A stretch of 64,000 bases of DNA, from assembly GCA_963855995.1 (NCBI GenBank), contig OY979731.1, positions 4,806,942 through 4,870,941 of the forward strand, in the 5' to 3' direction. Positions within the stretch are counted from its first letter, which is position 1. Every line of letters starts with the position of its first letter. Under the pieces are notes generated by a model, which saw nothing but the letters and a program-made list of their open reading frames with translations, did not search any database and was not told where the DNA came from. The stretch is from Muricea muricata (taxonomy: Eukaryota > Cnidaria > Anthozoa > Malacalcyonacea > Plexauridae). Both the position numbers and the translations under genes were made by a program. Below are positions 13,094 to 24,885 of the stretch, piece after piece.

Positions 13094-13380
13094 CAGCCTC
13101 GTACCCAGGAGGTTTTTTGTTGTGAAAATATTATCAGTTAATGCAGTAAGTTATATACTAGCCATACCCCCCCCCCCCCCGTTGCTTGCGCCTTTAGCTG
13201 CACTGTATATGTTACTGTAAACTGTAATATGATTCTTGCGTGCTCGCTCAATCTGCATCTGATCTGTATATAACTTACTGGATTAACTGATAATATAACT
13301 TACTTGATTAACTGATAATATAACTTACTTGATTAACTGATAATATTTTCATAAATAAAAAGCACCTGGGTACGAGGCTG
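13094..13380. mobile_element. hAT-like MITE with internal 25-bp tandem repeat
   Basis: The ends CAGCCTCGTACCCAGG and CCTGGGTACGAGGCTG are perfect inverses. The flanks TGAAATGGA and TTAAATGGA look like an imperfect 8-9 base target duplication. Next to the right end a ~25-bp unit (TAACTTACTTGATTAACTGA + TAATA) occurs three times at about 13265-13346. The inverse of that unit occurs once in the left arm, so one arm has been amplified. A poly-C run lies near 13170. Confidence 0.6.
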
Positions 13381-14118
13381 TTAAATGGAGGCAACAAGAG
13401 AAAAGGTGGATGCAAGCTATCTCACATTGCTGAGAATGACTTTGCTGTGACAGTTATGATTAAATGGAAACTAGGCTTAACTATACTGCCAAACTTAACT
13501 ATGTATATATGTTAGTTTTGTAATTTGTTTGAAAGTAATTTTCATTTTAGATCAGTTTTGATACTTATCTAATGTCTTCAGTGGCATGTGGCACTAGATG
13601 GGGGGGGGGTATTCATACGTAGGTGTTCACAGAGCATGAGTTACCTATTCTAATTATTGACATCAACACCAGTCATGGACTGTGCAATATAAGCAACTGA
13701 CAAATTATGGGGAAATGTAGTCTTAAATACGTTCAACAAATCAGTGGCCTTACGGAATTGCAACCATTGTATTTAGCATTACAGTATATTCTTTTTTACA
13801 TTTGCATGCAAAAGTATGTAAAACTTTGATTATTTACATCAATTTTTGTCGCTCATATTGTGCATTCGACTATTTGCATGTCAACCTTAAATCACTTAGC
13901 TGTATCTTGTTCATATCACATATCCACATTCATCTCTTTTTGCTTGCAAGTCACAGTAGACACATGTACGCTTTAGCGTACCTATTTTTTTACATTGGCG
14001 GAAATAATTTTCTGTTGTTTTTATAATGCGGTTCTCAGATCCGTTTTTCTTTCGAATCATTTTTGCATTAGATTAATGTGGCTGATGTATTTACTTGGCG
14101 GCTTTGTTGTAATGATAT
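13381..14118. other. Intergenic, no gene recognised
   Basis: No domain, RNA gene or mobile-element end was recognised. Confidence 0.4.
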
Positions 14119-14258
14119 AACAATAGAGTTGACGTTCGCGGGCATAAATATGTTTCTGGCCCGACTCAGAATCATTTTAGCCCGAGCGTAGCGAGGGTTA
14201 AAATGAGCTCTGAGGAGGGCCAAAAACATATTTATGCCCAAGAACATCAACTCTGTTA
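14119..14258. mobile_element. Hairpin (foldback) element
   Basis: A near-perfect stem of about 60 bp runs from ACAATAGAGTTGAC to its inverse at AACATCAACTCTGTTACT, with GCCCGAGCGTAGCGAGGGT at the turn. No coding capacity. Confidence 0.6.
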
Positions 14259-14879
14259 CTATTATAATAACTTCAAAGGCCATATATTTAAGCAAACACT
14301 TAAAATATCACTCTAAAGTGGGCATTTAAAATGTTTATAATTTGGCTATTACGTCAGCGGGTAAAATGTATTTTAGCCCGCTGATTTGTTTATTTTAGCC
14401 CGGAAAATACGTCACAATGCCCCCTAAAGTTATAATCTGCATGCGATAACATTCGAATTTTCTTTTTGGTTTTAGGTTTCAACTTAAATCTGTACGATTG
14501 GACTTAATATTGAATGATTTAATATGTTAAGTAAGTGATTTTAATGTTTTGATAAAATTTATGTAATTTTGGCCGGAGCAGATAGACATAAAATTGTGCT
14601 ATTCTTTACCCTCGTTCTCAGCAATTTTACTGTGGAGCATAACACCCCCTGATCAATGTTCCTAAGGTATGACGTCGATTATTCTCGACTTTTGACATTA
14701 ACACTCACCCCTTGAATATCTTTATATTTGCGTGTATTCAAAAACTAAATAAATTGTCGCTACGTTTTTAAACGAAATCAAACAGGATGTACATCCCGTC
14801 ATACACTACGTTTAGCTATGATAACATGCAGTTATCATTAATTCATGATCTATAGTCTTCATCGCACGTCCACTGCTCA

Positions 14880-17800
14880 TTATCCCCAGCAACGAAGCGT
14901 CCCAAGGGTGTGGTAACCAATTTCATCGGGCACATTACGGTGAGTACCAGTATCTCCAAATCTCAGTTCAGTCACAGGCAGTGCATCTTTTTCCGTAAGG
15001 TCGCCACTGTCTTCTGTCCAAATATTATTATTCTGGTCGCAGTTACATACTTCGCCTTTAACTTCACAACTGTCGGTCATTCCACATCTACACTTCGAGC
15101 TACCGGGTGGAGCTCCTCCCCAATACGTCATCTGCGCGCCATCTCGGGACACCCACCACGACGTAGGACCAGTTCGAAAATATAACACAGCCTTATAACA
15201 TTCATACTTTATAAATTGCTCACATTTCTGAGAACGCTCGATTATTGCGATAACCTGCTCCATGCTTATGTTGTACTTAACCTTCCGGATGTAGGAGCCA
15301 GGTTTTTCAAAGCCTTTTACCTAGAGTTGAATCGAAAAACACTCAGGTAGGCTAAATGATTGTTCCGACATTTGCTTAATTAAGCAAAACGAGACAAATC
15401 TGTTAAAAATATGTCAATATAGTATATATGGTAAAGGCCTCTTCAAAGAATAAGTAAGCCTTTTATACACCAAGAATCTCGGCTATATATTATTGATATA
15501 TTTGCCTTGGACCCAGTGGCTCCTCAGACCAATACATCACTTAAATTTCTCGTTCTCAGTGTATAGTAATAACATGTGCATGATAACAGATGTCACACAG
15601 GTTGTCTCGGATTATACAACATTTATATATTGAATAATTATATATTATTTTCCATAACAACTTAAGACAATTGATCTCGAAAACGGTGCATGTTGTATAA
15701 TTCTTGTATGCGATCATTTTTTGGCGTTGCTGATACGTTAATGAGAACATGCATAGCCGAAAGCCTTATGCTATCCTGCGGTAAAGTAACCAAAACATTC
15801 TTTCTGGGTACATCCAGAAGACATTATGTACGTAGTAATAACATGCACTTATACTTTGGTAATCTGGTCGCCCATGATATGATACCTCAGTTCTTGATTC
15901 ACTATCATGTCCAATCACTGTCACACCAGTACCATTCTCTGAGGTCATATCACAGTAGACTGCAACAGTATTAGACGTGCGGTTGTCAGGATTGATATCG
16001 TAGTTTGCACTGGGTAGCCTGGCGTCTCGTTTTCGTATTTCAGTACACGTACTCGGTGTTGAACGCTCCTTAATTCGGCTCTTTAATTCTACAATGGTAA
16101 AAACTGCTGCGATGGTAGAAATATTAATGATGTATGCAATGAATTCAGTATCTCATACAGTTATTGATAATTTCTATACGCAATTCTAGGTAAGAACGCC
16201 GTCCTTGCCATGAAAAATATTCCTATCAGTACAAGAAGAAATTATTTTAATTCTTTTAAGAACCTTCTTACTTGAAAGAAGTTTATTTGAAGTCTTGAAG
16301 CAGGAACTGAAATTCAATGTCTTGCACCCTTGTTCGTCGAGTATAATACAAGTTAGTAATTTTTGTAGTAATTTCTTATTACATTGGTCAATATAAAGGT
16401 AAATGATAATGCATTATCGAGTAGTATAAATGCCGAATATATGAGAACTTGTCTTACCTTCATTCTTTGCCTATAAAAATAGAAAAAATTCAACACATAT
16501 ACCAGTATCTGCAGTATCGTAGTAATTAAGCGGGGGGGGGGGGGGCACTTCGTCTAGGGCAACGAGCATGTATTTCTTTTTTCAAATATTAATTTTATTC
16601 TTTTAAATATGAGCAAACTCGTGAAAGCAGTATAGGTTTACATGCATGGAAATATATATTCAAAATTCAGTGAATAGGTTAAAGATAAAGGTTCAAGTAT
16701 ATACCCTCTGGGTCAAATAATAGAAATACCTTTTGCTAATCAACTAAACGTTAACTAGACAATCCATTATAACCAGTTTTAAGAAATTTCTATCTTCCAT
16801 GCACCTGCTTAATAATTTTTGCCTGGAAGACCAAACTTATATACTGTTGTTCACATACAGCATAGAACTTAATATTGTTTGAAACAGGAATACGTACAAA
16901 TTTTGCCATTGCACATTTTTCTTTCACTGCATAAATTTGTTATCACTGCACACTAAAATCAGGTGTGAAGTCCATACTGGTGTACATCCATGTAAAGTTT
17001 TATAGTGTATAGCTATAAATTTTTATTAAAAACTGACTGGTGAGAACATTTCAAATATACATACAGCTTCAACATCATAAAATAGTGTCCAGTCTCCCGG
17101 TCTTTTATAGTTTTCCTTCTCGTGGTGTTAGTAAGTTGACAGTTTACTGGCTGCTTCTCATCTGTTTTGGTTCTGAAGTTAAACCCAACACATTTTGGTT
17201 CATTGTAGCAAAGATGATTACAGTTTACTTGGACACTTGGTTCCACAGTGTGATTGGAAATAATGTCCTTCAGAGACAAAGGTGAACCATCTGTGAAAGC
17301 GGAGTTAATATAGATTGAAATACATAAATTGTACTGCACACGGTTGCGGGGAAAAAGTGTGGGGGCAACATTAAAAACCCCCTACCCTGCCTCTTTTTTA
17401 ATTTAAAATATGTTCCTATACGTATAGACAGTCAAAAAAGCCGAAGCTCACGTAAACGAGAATATTTCCCGAAAGGTTCATTTGCTTTAGCAGGAGTAAC
17501 AAGCTGCTGGCTTTGTCTTTAAGATCAGTTTATATAGTTTTCACACCGCGGCCATCTTTTTTATATGCAATTGCAGTTTGGTGACAAAAGCGCCAATAGC
17601 GTTTTTACGCATAAACGTTTGGAAATACATCTTTGTAAATGTTTTTTATATTGTCGATCTTCTGATGACTCCTTAGGGTATACTGATACATATTTTTGTT
17701 TTTGCTTTCAACTTTTCATCGCAAAATCGTAGTGACAGAAGGTCACAGCGTCCGAAAAATCTTAAGTAACAACAGCATATTGTAGCTAGAAACAAACAAG

Positions 17801-18961
17801 GCTGGAAAGGAAACGGCGATCCGTGACAGTTAGCTACATAAGTATTCATATTTCACTAGTGAAATGCGGAAAATATGAGTAAATATATTTCATTATTCAA
17901 AATAAAAAAATACCATTCCCTAATTAATTTAGTTTGTTCTTGTAGTATTTTCATTTTTTGACAAGAGACATGTTAATTGAAAAATGTTAAGATTGCGTGC
18001 CCAACACCGACGTTACTATGCAACAGTTTAAAAACTGCAGCATAGACAGATGTTTTGCCCTTACTGCGATTGATGGGCACGGCGTTATCAGTCTAACTTC
18101 AGTTGCTTGTCACGCCTGCATTACTTGCAATGCATGTAATACATTACAATACATGCACTGTGCTGACGAGCCACGAGAAGAACAATCTTCATGTCCTGTT
18201 GGAGACACAGTGTAGCTTTCATGATTATTTTACTGAAGTAAACCAAGTACATCATTATGAAATAAGCTTTAAATAGCAATATTTAAATTCAGACATTTTT
18301 TGGCTGGTTCCCAGGGTGCAAAATTCTATAATACGTTAAGCTCAGATGTGGAAAAAGTCTGATTACACTCTCAATCATTTTAACATGGGATTTAATTTGC
18401 GCCTTTACATGTTTTGTTATTTCTTAAAGTTAGCATACCTGCACGTTTTATCTATATGCTATAAAATCTTTATTATCATTTAGTGGCGCAAGTGGTTAGC
18501 GCGTTGTGCCTCTCACCATTGTGAAACCTAGTACTGTGTGGTGTACACTTGCTCAGTGCTCGCAGTTGATATCTCCTGTCCTTCGAGGGTTTTCCCTGGG
18601 TAAATTTGATATTTTCTAAGCGTTTTATATATAACGTCTTCTTCCAAAGGTTTCAATTCCAAAATTGTGGGTGGTGTTATGTTTCACTAAAGACCGAAAT
18701 GTAAAGTGTTCTTCTGACAGTTTTCGGCTTTTAAAAAGAAATGAGCTTTCCATCTTATGTGTTTCACTATACGTAGTTTTCAGGTATATTACATTTATAA
18801 ATAATATGATTATTATACTTATTTATATGCTACTGACCTTCATTGACGATCTGATATTCCCACGCGGGACATTGTTCTGCTTTAAATCTTGCTATGTTGA
18901 GGATCAACAAGGATAAAGTAAACATTCTGAGGAGTAATCGAGGACATAGGGCTGCCTTCAT
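14880..18961 (-). CDS. Secreted PAN/apple plus contactin-associated (fibrinogen-like) protein
   Basis: Six exons join in frame on the minus strand: 18961-18838, 17290-17065, 16470-16458 (13-base micro-exon), 16320-16272, 16088-15886 and 15320-14880, giving about 351 residues. Exon 1 is a signal peptide (MKAALCPRLLLRMF...). Exon 2 is a PAN/apple domain with the usual cysteines (VNCNHLCYNEPKCVGFNF ... NCQLTN). The last two exons form the fibrinogen-like domain of contactin-associated proteins: YDINPDN, VYCDMTSENGTGVTVIGHD, GFEKPGSY, CEQFIKYECY, WWVSRDG, YWGGAPPG, CNCD, EDSGDLTEKDALPVT, LRFGDTG. I chose the donor at 15885 because it gives HDSESRTEVKGFEKPGSY as in relatives; a donor at 15831 would add 18 residues. 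All phases agree. Role: probably extracellular adhesion or recognition. The micro-exon and the 16320 border are the least certain. Confidence 0.8.
18482..18610 (+). mobile_element. tRNA-derived SINE remnant
   Basis: The head GTGGCGCAAGTGGTTAGCGC has the A-box pattern of a tRNA promoter followed by GCCTCTCACCA. Downstream, CTTCGAGGGTTTTCCCTGGG resembles the body of a SINE type frequent in marine invertebrates. The B-box region is eroded. It sits in intron 1 of the minus-strand PAN gene. Confidence 0.5.
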
Positions 18962-19144
18962 GTTGTGTTTTGCCGTCTGCACTGAGCTGAAATAACATTT
19001 AAGAAGATTACAGAATGTGCGTCAGATATACTTATGTTTGCACTTTTGTGGCGCTTATTATTTATCTTATTATATATCTGCATTTTACTACATCAAAAAA
19101 GCTTTTAGGGGCAACTTATAATAAAAAATTAAAATAAACTATTA

Positions 19145-19320
19145 ATATTTCAGCGTACATCCCACACGCGACATTGTTCTGTGTTAGATCTTGGTATGTT
19201 GTGAATCAACAAGAATATAAGTTTTAACATTTTAAGGGGCAATCACGGACATAAAGTTCCAGTCATGTTTCATAGCCATCTGCAGCCAACATAAAGCTGA
19301 AATAACATTTAGAAAGATTT
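19145..19320 (-). pseudogene. Decayed duplicate of PAN-gene exon 1
   Basis: This stretch repeats the sequence of exon 1 and its upstream flank (about 18860-19010), including the shared CAGCTTNATG / CACGCG.GACATTGTTCTG landmarks, but the start region and frame are disrupted. A third, shorter echo (CACACGCGAAATTGTTTAGCG) lies at 19482-19503. It therefore looks like a tandem duplication of the promoter/first-exon unit of roughly 285 bp. Confidence 0.55.
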
Positions 19321-19637
19321 GCGGAATATGTGTCACGTATATCACCTATGTATCTATTTTTATATATCTGCATTTTACTATACTACAACAAAAAGCTTTT
19401 AGCCAATTTAAGGGCAACTTATAATAGACATTTACCATTAACATTTAACGTTTCAGTACGCCCCACACGCAACACAGTCCCACACGCGAAATTGTTTAGC
19501 GTTTAATAAGTCTTGTGCTGAGAGTTAATTTTCACCTTCATGGAAATAACAGTTTTTTCGTTCTACCATTTCCGTTCTAACATCTGTTTTCTTTTGATAT
19601 TTTTTTGCGTTGGATTAATAATTCATATGTTTACTTG

Positions 19638-19642
<5 letters not shown>

Positions 19643-19719
<77 letters not shown>
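19643..19719. repeat. (AT)n microsatellite
   Basis: About 38 dinucleotide units, followed by a short (ACATAT) tail and then the TA-flanked element at 19740. Confidence 0.95.
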
Positions 19720-19729
<10 letters not shown>

Positions 19730-19739
19730 TATACATATA

Positions 19740-20602
19740 CAGTACTGTGCAAAAGTTTTAGGTCACCCAATTTTTTGCTTTTACAACAAAAGCCATACCT
19801 ATCAAATTGAACCAATTACAATGAAACTTGTACATGTGATCGAGCAAAACGTTATCTACAACTTACGACTTTAAAAATGGATATTGCAAACTGGAAGTTC
19901 GCTGGTAGTATGTGTATATACTTCACTACTTTTGTACAAATTCAAAAACAAATCAAGCGCAAATTAATTTGACTGTTAATTTTTTTATCTGATTCTATTG
20001 CAAAGAGGTTATAGTGTTCCAGAAATAAATACAAACCTTTAGTACGAAACGTGATGGCACATACGATCATTATTGAATCAGCTAAAAAAATCTCATAATA
20101 TAACACACTGCAAATATATATCTTTTGAGCAGCGTTTATTGCTTTTCGTCCTAAAATTAAACTTTTTTGCCCCTTGTAATGACCGCATGTTAAAAGGGTT
20201 TAAGCAAAATATTTTCAAACAGAGGAGCACAGAGGTTTGAAACAGCGTTTTTTAAAGACGGCTAGATTTTGTCTACACTGAAAACTGCATGTTGCATCAA
20301 AAGTTTTTAATTTTTCTGGAATGCTTCAATGAGTCTGCTGTAACATTGTGAAAAAAAATAATTTTTTATGAGCTGTACATTGTAAAATATAAACTTGGGG
20401 GAAAAATAGTAAACCGAACTTCCGTTACAGCTGAACTTCCAGTTTGCAATGTCCTTTTTTTCAAAGTCGTAAGTTGTAGATAACGTTTTGCTCAATCACA
20501 TGTACAAGTTTCATTGTAATTGGTTCAATTTAGAAACAGATATGGCTTTTGTTGTAAAAGCAAAACTTGGGTGACCCAAAACTTTTGCACTGCACAGTAC
20601 TG
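19740..20602. mobile_element. Tc1/mariner-type MITE
   Basis: Terminal inverted repeats of roughly 180 bp start CAGTACTGTGCAAAAGTTTT and end with the inverse; TA stands on both sides. This end sequence is typical of Tc1/mariner elements in animals. The ~500 bp interior has no transposase frame. Confidence 0.8.
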
Positions 20603-20620
20603 TATACATATAATTATATT

Positions 20621-20736
20621 TATTTCTTTCGTAGACCTGCTGTGCTACTCCGAGTTTCACGCTATAAAGCAGTTGCCTGGCGGTCGCTTTATAGCGTGAA
20701 ACTCGGAGTAGCACAGCAGGTCTACGAAAGAAATAA
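20621..20736. repeat. Near-perfect hairpin made of two inverted PLE-tail fragments
   Basis: Arms of about 50 bp (starting at 20625 and ending at 20733) are exact inverses around a ~14-base loop. The right arm contains GCGTGAAACTCGGAGTAGCA, which matches the ribozyme tail of the PLE at 24596-24615 (GCGTGAAACTCTGAGTAGCG). The left arm is thus an inverted half-tail set against the PLE remnant that follows. Confidence 0.6.
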
Positions 20737-20749
20737 ATATATCCGCTCC

Positions 20750-21330
20750 ACCAGTAATGGTATTGAGCGCTCTAAAATCATTGACAAGTCTCCTAACCAC
20801 TCTGGTACGGTTACGAAGGTCAAGAATCGAAGGTTGACATCGGTATCACGGCAGGCCCATTTAAAGAGCGGTATAACAACCACAAAAAATCGTTGGCGAA
20901 CGCAAAGTACGCGAAAGAAACAGAGCTGTCGAAGTACGCCTGGAACTTGAGAGAGAACGGTAGATCATTTAGCATTAAATGGTCTATTATCAAACGTGTC
21001 CCTGCATACACTGCCGGCGGAAGATCATGCGACCTATGCTTAGAAGAAACGATTTTTATCCTGAAATCGAATAAGGACAAAACGTTGAACACGAACGCGC
21101 GCGCGCTCGTGCAAATACATAATTCAAATTTAAATTGTTAGCGCAAGCGATATGACGAGCGTCATCACACAAACCGTCTAACGATATAGTATACGAGTAT
21201 TCATTCGCCTGATGATCGCCTTCTGGCGTGAAACACTGTGTAGCGAAATTTGTAACTAACTGTTTTAAATAAACTATTTGAATTGCTCTATTAAAACTAA
21301 TATCGAGCACTCTTCAATCTTGAATACTTT
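20750..21330 (+). mobile_element. 5'-truncated Penelope-like element, endonuclease remnant
   Basis: From ~20837 one frame reads IGITAGPFKERYNNHKKS, then ETELSKYAWNL, FSIKWSIIKR and CDLCLEE, which is the C-terminal half of a PLE-type GIY-YIG endonuclease (nicks DNA for reverse transcription). It ends near 21140 and is followed by a tail with a hammerhead ribozyme and the word CGAGCACTCTTCAATC. The reverse transcriptase part and the CxC...C..C zinc-binding part are absent, so this is a dead 5'-truncated copy. Confidence 0.75.
21204..21247 (+). ncRNA. Type I hammerhead ribozyme in PLE tail
   Basis: All parts can be placed. Helix I is TTCGC (21204-21208) with GCGAA (21243-21247); core CTGATGA is 21209-21215; helix II is CGCC-TTCT-GGCG; core GAAA is 21230-21233; a minimal helix III is ACA-CTG-TGT; the cleavage triplet is GTA with cutting after A21242. 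PLEs are known to carry hammerhead ribozymes with very short helix III. This copy keeps every core base, so self-cleavage is plausible; activity is inference. Confidence 0.75.
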
Positions 21331-23600
21331 TAGGCCGTTCGCCGTGACCCGATATCGTTCACTTTCATTAAGCATGTCGTGGAACTGAGGAAACTTTACA
21401 GAACATAACTTTTTCAAACACGGGAAGTTCGAATCTGAAAAGTTGCCGCTCCTCCGACCCGCAGTTTTTTCATAAAATCCATTTTAATTCCACTCTTTTG
21501 ACGCGCTTCAAATAATCTCCCGCCATTTTGAATTCTTTAATATTGCGTTTGCAATCGCTCAGAATGGTGATTATTCCGTCCCAGATCCCTCAACTCGCGG
21601 TAAATTGTCATTCTAACCGATGGAATTGCTAAAATCATTAATTTTGTAAACACATGGCTCCTTACAAAGTTGCTAGTCATGTTTGTGTGTGTGTGAAGTC
21701 CATTTCCACGGCAAAGATGGAGAAATTAGAAGGGATATTAGCAAAAATTTTTGAGACATAATAAAGCAGTGCTTACATACGTCTTTATCATGAACAGAAC
21801 TCGCAGAAGTCTACTATTCAGACAAGTTTACTATAATACAAGTAACCTTTAATGAGAGAGCTAAAGCCATCCTTGCCAATGCTGGACGAAAACGTTTGTA
21901 ATACGAAAGCAACGGACAAATTCATTCTATTTCCAGTTCTGAAAAAGGTAATAGATTAATTGTCCTTATCCATCTTCAAATGTTTTTTCCTAAATTTGCT
22001 CAATCTGTAAATGGCCTGGGGCTTTAGACATCACAGATATTGAGATATGACATTTCCATCTGGCTTTTTTCAATCTGGGTTACCTTGAATGGAAGTTGTC
22101 ACAATGCAACATAGTATCTCAGACAGTAACTATTAAAAGCGATTTCTTATTTCGGGGATAATGTAATGATAAAAGTATAACAATAGCATGCTTTTCATAG
22201 CCAGCATAGAACTGTAGAACTGCTACTGGTTTTTCCTGATGCAAAAAAATCCTCGATTATTTTGATAAACAGGAACAAGACACCTGCTAGAGGTTTCACC
22301 TCGCCTGCCAAGAGTAGAAGAAAATGTGCACAAGGGACACCAACAATTCCCTTTTAAAATCAGTTGTTATTAGGGTCAATTGTGTACGTGATTCTAATGT
22401 AACACATAGGTTGGAAACATGTTGGAAACACCTCTCACTTCTAGATACCTTCCAGGAAAATTTAATTAGGCATTAGCTTGAGAGATATCTCTCTTGCAAC
22501 TTGTAACTGGGGGGTATTACCCCACCAGTGATATCGCAACTGCTGCAATAACACTCCATTGTAAAAATGATATTCGGTGCACTATTTTGTCACCTTGTTT
22601 ATATATTGAACAGGCATTGTTTACATATATTGAGCAGCCTCTTAGTGAAATTAATAATCACTTAATGAGCTATAAATTGTGTCTCTTTTATGGGAGGTTT
22701 GGATGAAAACCCCCTTTATTGAAGATTGTTCTGTCGATTTATTTTCAACTTAGGTTGTTAAGTGTTTTAGTGCATGTTACTGTTGGTGTTTCAGACCTTA
22801 TGTTTCTTGTGCACTGAAGTAACTGGACACATTGAAGACAATATATATTTTATTTGTAGTTCTAATAATATTATTGGAAAGTGAGGAACAAAACATTTAA
22901 AACAGGCGTTTCAAGCGTTAACGCTTAATGAATACATGAAAACAATTGTTGCAAAACTCTCTGATATTTAAAAATTGTCAACTAATTATTTATCCTGGGA
23001 GGTTATATACAGTTAATGAATGCATGATGATGAAGGTGGACTATTGTTGATTTTACCTATTTTTGGTCAAAGGCAACATTTTTGCTGCAGTTATACTTGG
23101 CTCTCAAGCACAAAATTGCTGATAACTTATTATTAGTTATAGTTTCCTGGTTGTCCGATGCTTTCCTCTGACAAACGTTTTCGACCAGCATTGGCAAGGG
23201 TGGTTTTAGGTCTCTCAAGCTTACTTATATTACCTGAATCGTCGACTTCTGTGAGTTTTTTATATGATAAAAATAGGTTTAAGCACTGTTTTCTTATGTC
23301 TCAATAATGTTTGCTAATATATCCCTTTTGGTAGGTCTTTTATTTCTGCATTTGCCGTGGAAATGGACTTCACACACGCAAACATGACTAGCAATGGCGG
23401 GAGATTATTTGAAGCGTGTTGAAAGAGTGAGAATTAAAATGGATTTTATGAAAAAACTGCGGGTCAGAGGAGCGGCAACTTTTCAGATTCGAACTCTCCG
23501 TGTTTGAAAAAGTTATGTTCTGCAAAGTTACCTCAGTTCCACGACATGCTTAATGAAATTTGTTTTCTAGCCACATTTTCGAACTACGGCGAACGGCCTA
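21331..23600. mobile_element. 2.27 kb foldback DNA element with ~500 bp arms
   Basis: The ends TAGGCCGTTCGCCGT and ACGGCGAACGGCCTA are inverses. Homology of the arms continues inward to CAAACGTTTTCG.CCAGCATTGGCAAG near 23174 and its inverse near 21890. TTT on each side may be a 3-base target duplication, as in Harbinger-type elements. The central ~1.27 kb has no transposase frame, so it is non-autonomous. Superfamily not settled. Confidence 0.7.
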
Positions 23601-23622
23601 TTTCAAAAGTTATTATTATTAC

Positions 23623-23624
<2 letters not shown>

Positions 23625-23655
<31 letters not shown>
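23625..23655. repeat. (AT)n microsatellite
   Basis: Short AT tract between the foldback element and the next PLE copy. Confidence 0.9.
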
Positions 23656-23658
<3 letters not shown>

Positions 23659-23726
23659 CTGCAATCATCAAGCAATTACCCAAGTCCATCAACAAACGCA
23701 TATCATCGCTTTCTGCAAACCATTCC

Positions 23727-24584
23727 TTGTTCGAATCAACTGCTCCTGTGTACAGAGATGCATTAAAACGCAGTAAGTACGACGATCCATTTACATATCA
23801 ACCTAGTGCCAATTCAAATGAAGCGAAAACACCATCCACATCAAATTCTACTAGACGAAGAAACATCATTTGGTTCAACCCCCCATTTAGTAAGTCAGTC
23901 AAAACAAACGTTGGTAAAACCTTCCTAAATCTCATCGACAGACACTTCCCTCCTTCAAACCCTCTACATAAAGTATTCAACAGAAACAATGTAAAAGTCA
24001 GTTATTCATGCATGGAAAACATCAAGTCAACTATCTCCAATCACAACCATGAACTGTTGTCAAATGATCCACCAGCGTCCGCCCAATGCAACTGTAAACA
24101 TGAGAAAGAATGTCCACTCGACGGAAAGTGCTTAGTGAAAAACATCGTATACAAAGCTGAAATAGCATCACAAAACGGAACAGTAAAAACGTACATAGGA
24201 ATGACATCAAACAGCTTTAAAGAAAGATATCGTAATCACCTAAAATCGTTTAATCACCGTCAATACTCGTCAGAAACTGAACTATCGAAACATGTGTGGA
24301 ATTTAAAGAACGATCACATAGGATTTGCAATTAAATGGTCAATTGTCAAACGTGCACAAGCTTACGTCCCAGGGAAGAACCGCTGCAACCTCTGTACCGA
24401 GGAAAAATTGCAGATAATTAAGTCAAAGTTACAAAACCTTCTGAACAAACGAACTGAGTTGTTCTCGAGATGCTGCCATCGAAGCAAATTCAGTGCATGG
24501 AATTTTAAGCGCAAGAAGATCACGTCAGCAAGCAAAGCGCGAATCAAACTAAACCGTTACAACAGCAGTAGTTTAATCGCTTGA
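23727..24584 (+). CDS. PLE GIY-YIG endonuclease domain (C-terminal part of the polyprotein)
   Basis: An open frame of 285 residues. The ATG at 23727 is only the first Met left after truncation; the frame is the C-terminal portion of the RT-endonuclease protein. Residues ~45-75 ([24 protein letters not shown]) are the conserved linker after the reverse transcriptase. A cysteine cluster ([15 protein letters not shown]) precedes the GIY-YIG core: [28 protein letters not shown] with the catalytic-type Arg, then ETELSKHVW and IKWSIVKR, then CNLCTEE. The endonuclease nicks target DNA to prime reverse transcription. The frame is intact, but without the RT part it cannot act autonomously. Its TGA stop (24582-24584) falls in the ribozyme core. 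Confidence 0.8.
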   Translation: MFESTAPVYRDALKRSKYDDPFTYQPSANSNEAKTPSTSNSTRRRNIIWFNPPFSKSVKTNVGKTFLNLIDRHFPPSNPLHKVFNRNNVKVSYSCMENIKSTISNHNHELLSNDPPASAQCNCKHEKECPLDGKCLVKNIVYKAEIASQNGTVKTYIGMTSNSFKERYRNHLKSFNHRQYSSETELSKHVWNLKNDHIGFAIKWSIVKRAQAYVPGKNRCNLCTEEKLQIIKSKLQNLLNKRTELFSRCCHRSKFSAWNFKRKKITSASKARIKLNRYNSSSLIA

Positions 24585-24618
24585 AAATCGCATTAGCGTG
24601 AAACTCTGAGTAGCGATT
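24575..24618 (+). ncRNA. Degenerate hammerhead ribozyme in PLE tail
   Basis: Helix I AATCGC/GCGATT, GAAA (24600-24603), helix III ACT-CTG-AGT and cleavage triplet GTA are all kept. The CTGANGA core has become TTGAAAA (24581-24587), two changes at normally invariant positions, so cleavage is unlikely. Confidence 0.6.
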
Positions 24619-24653
24619 TGTAAATATTATTAAGAAATGATATGAATAAATAA

Positions 24654-24822
<169 letters not shown>

Positions 24823-24843
24823 TGCAAAATACCTCAAAAACTT

Positions 24844-24885
24844 ACCACTACAGTCTGTTTCATCTAAAGGGAATCTTCAGGTGGT
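24844..24885 (-). ncRNA. Hammerhead ribozyme, left arm of PLE palindrome
   Basis: The inverse of 26333-26374 with one change in helix II. On the minus strand: ACCAC, CTGAAGA core, short helix II, GAAA, helix III ACA-GAC-TGT, cleavage triplet GTA, GTGGT. Confidence 0.65.

Noticed and set aside
17997-18215. Cys-rich plus-strand frame in an intron of the PAN gene
   Set aside because: The cysteines come from repeated TGCATGTAATAC-like words; no signal peptide, domain or splice support.
19605-19874. Open frames made of Ile-Tyr repeats, also at 24630-24827 and 28139-28551
   Set aside because: They are translations of (AT)n microsatellites and have no coding meaning.
20567-20950. 127-residue frame crossing the hairpin and PLE remnant
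   Set aside because: It runs through a hairpin arm and is out of frame with the endonuclease motif; an artefact of the repeat structure.
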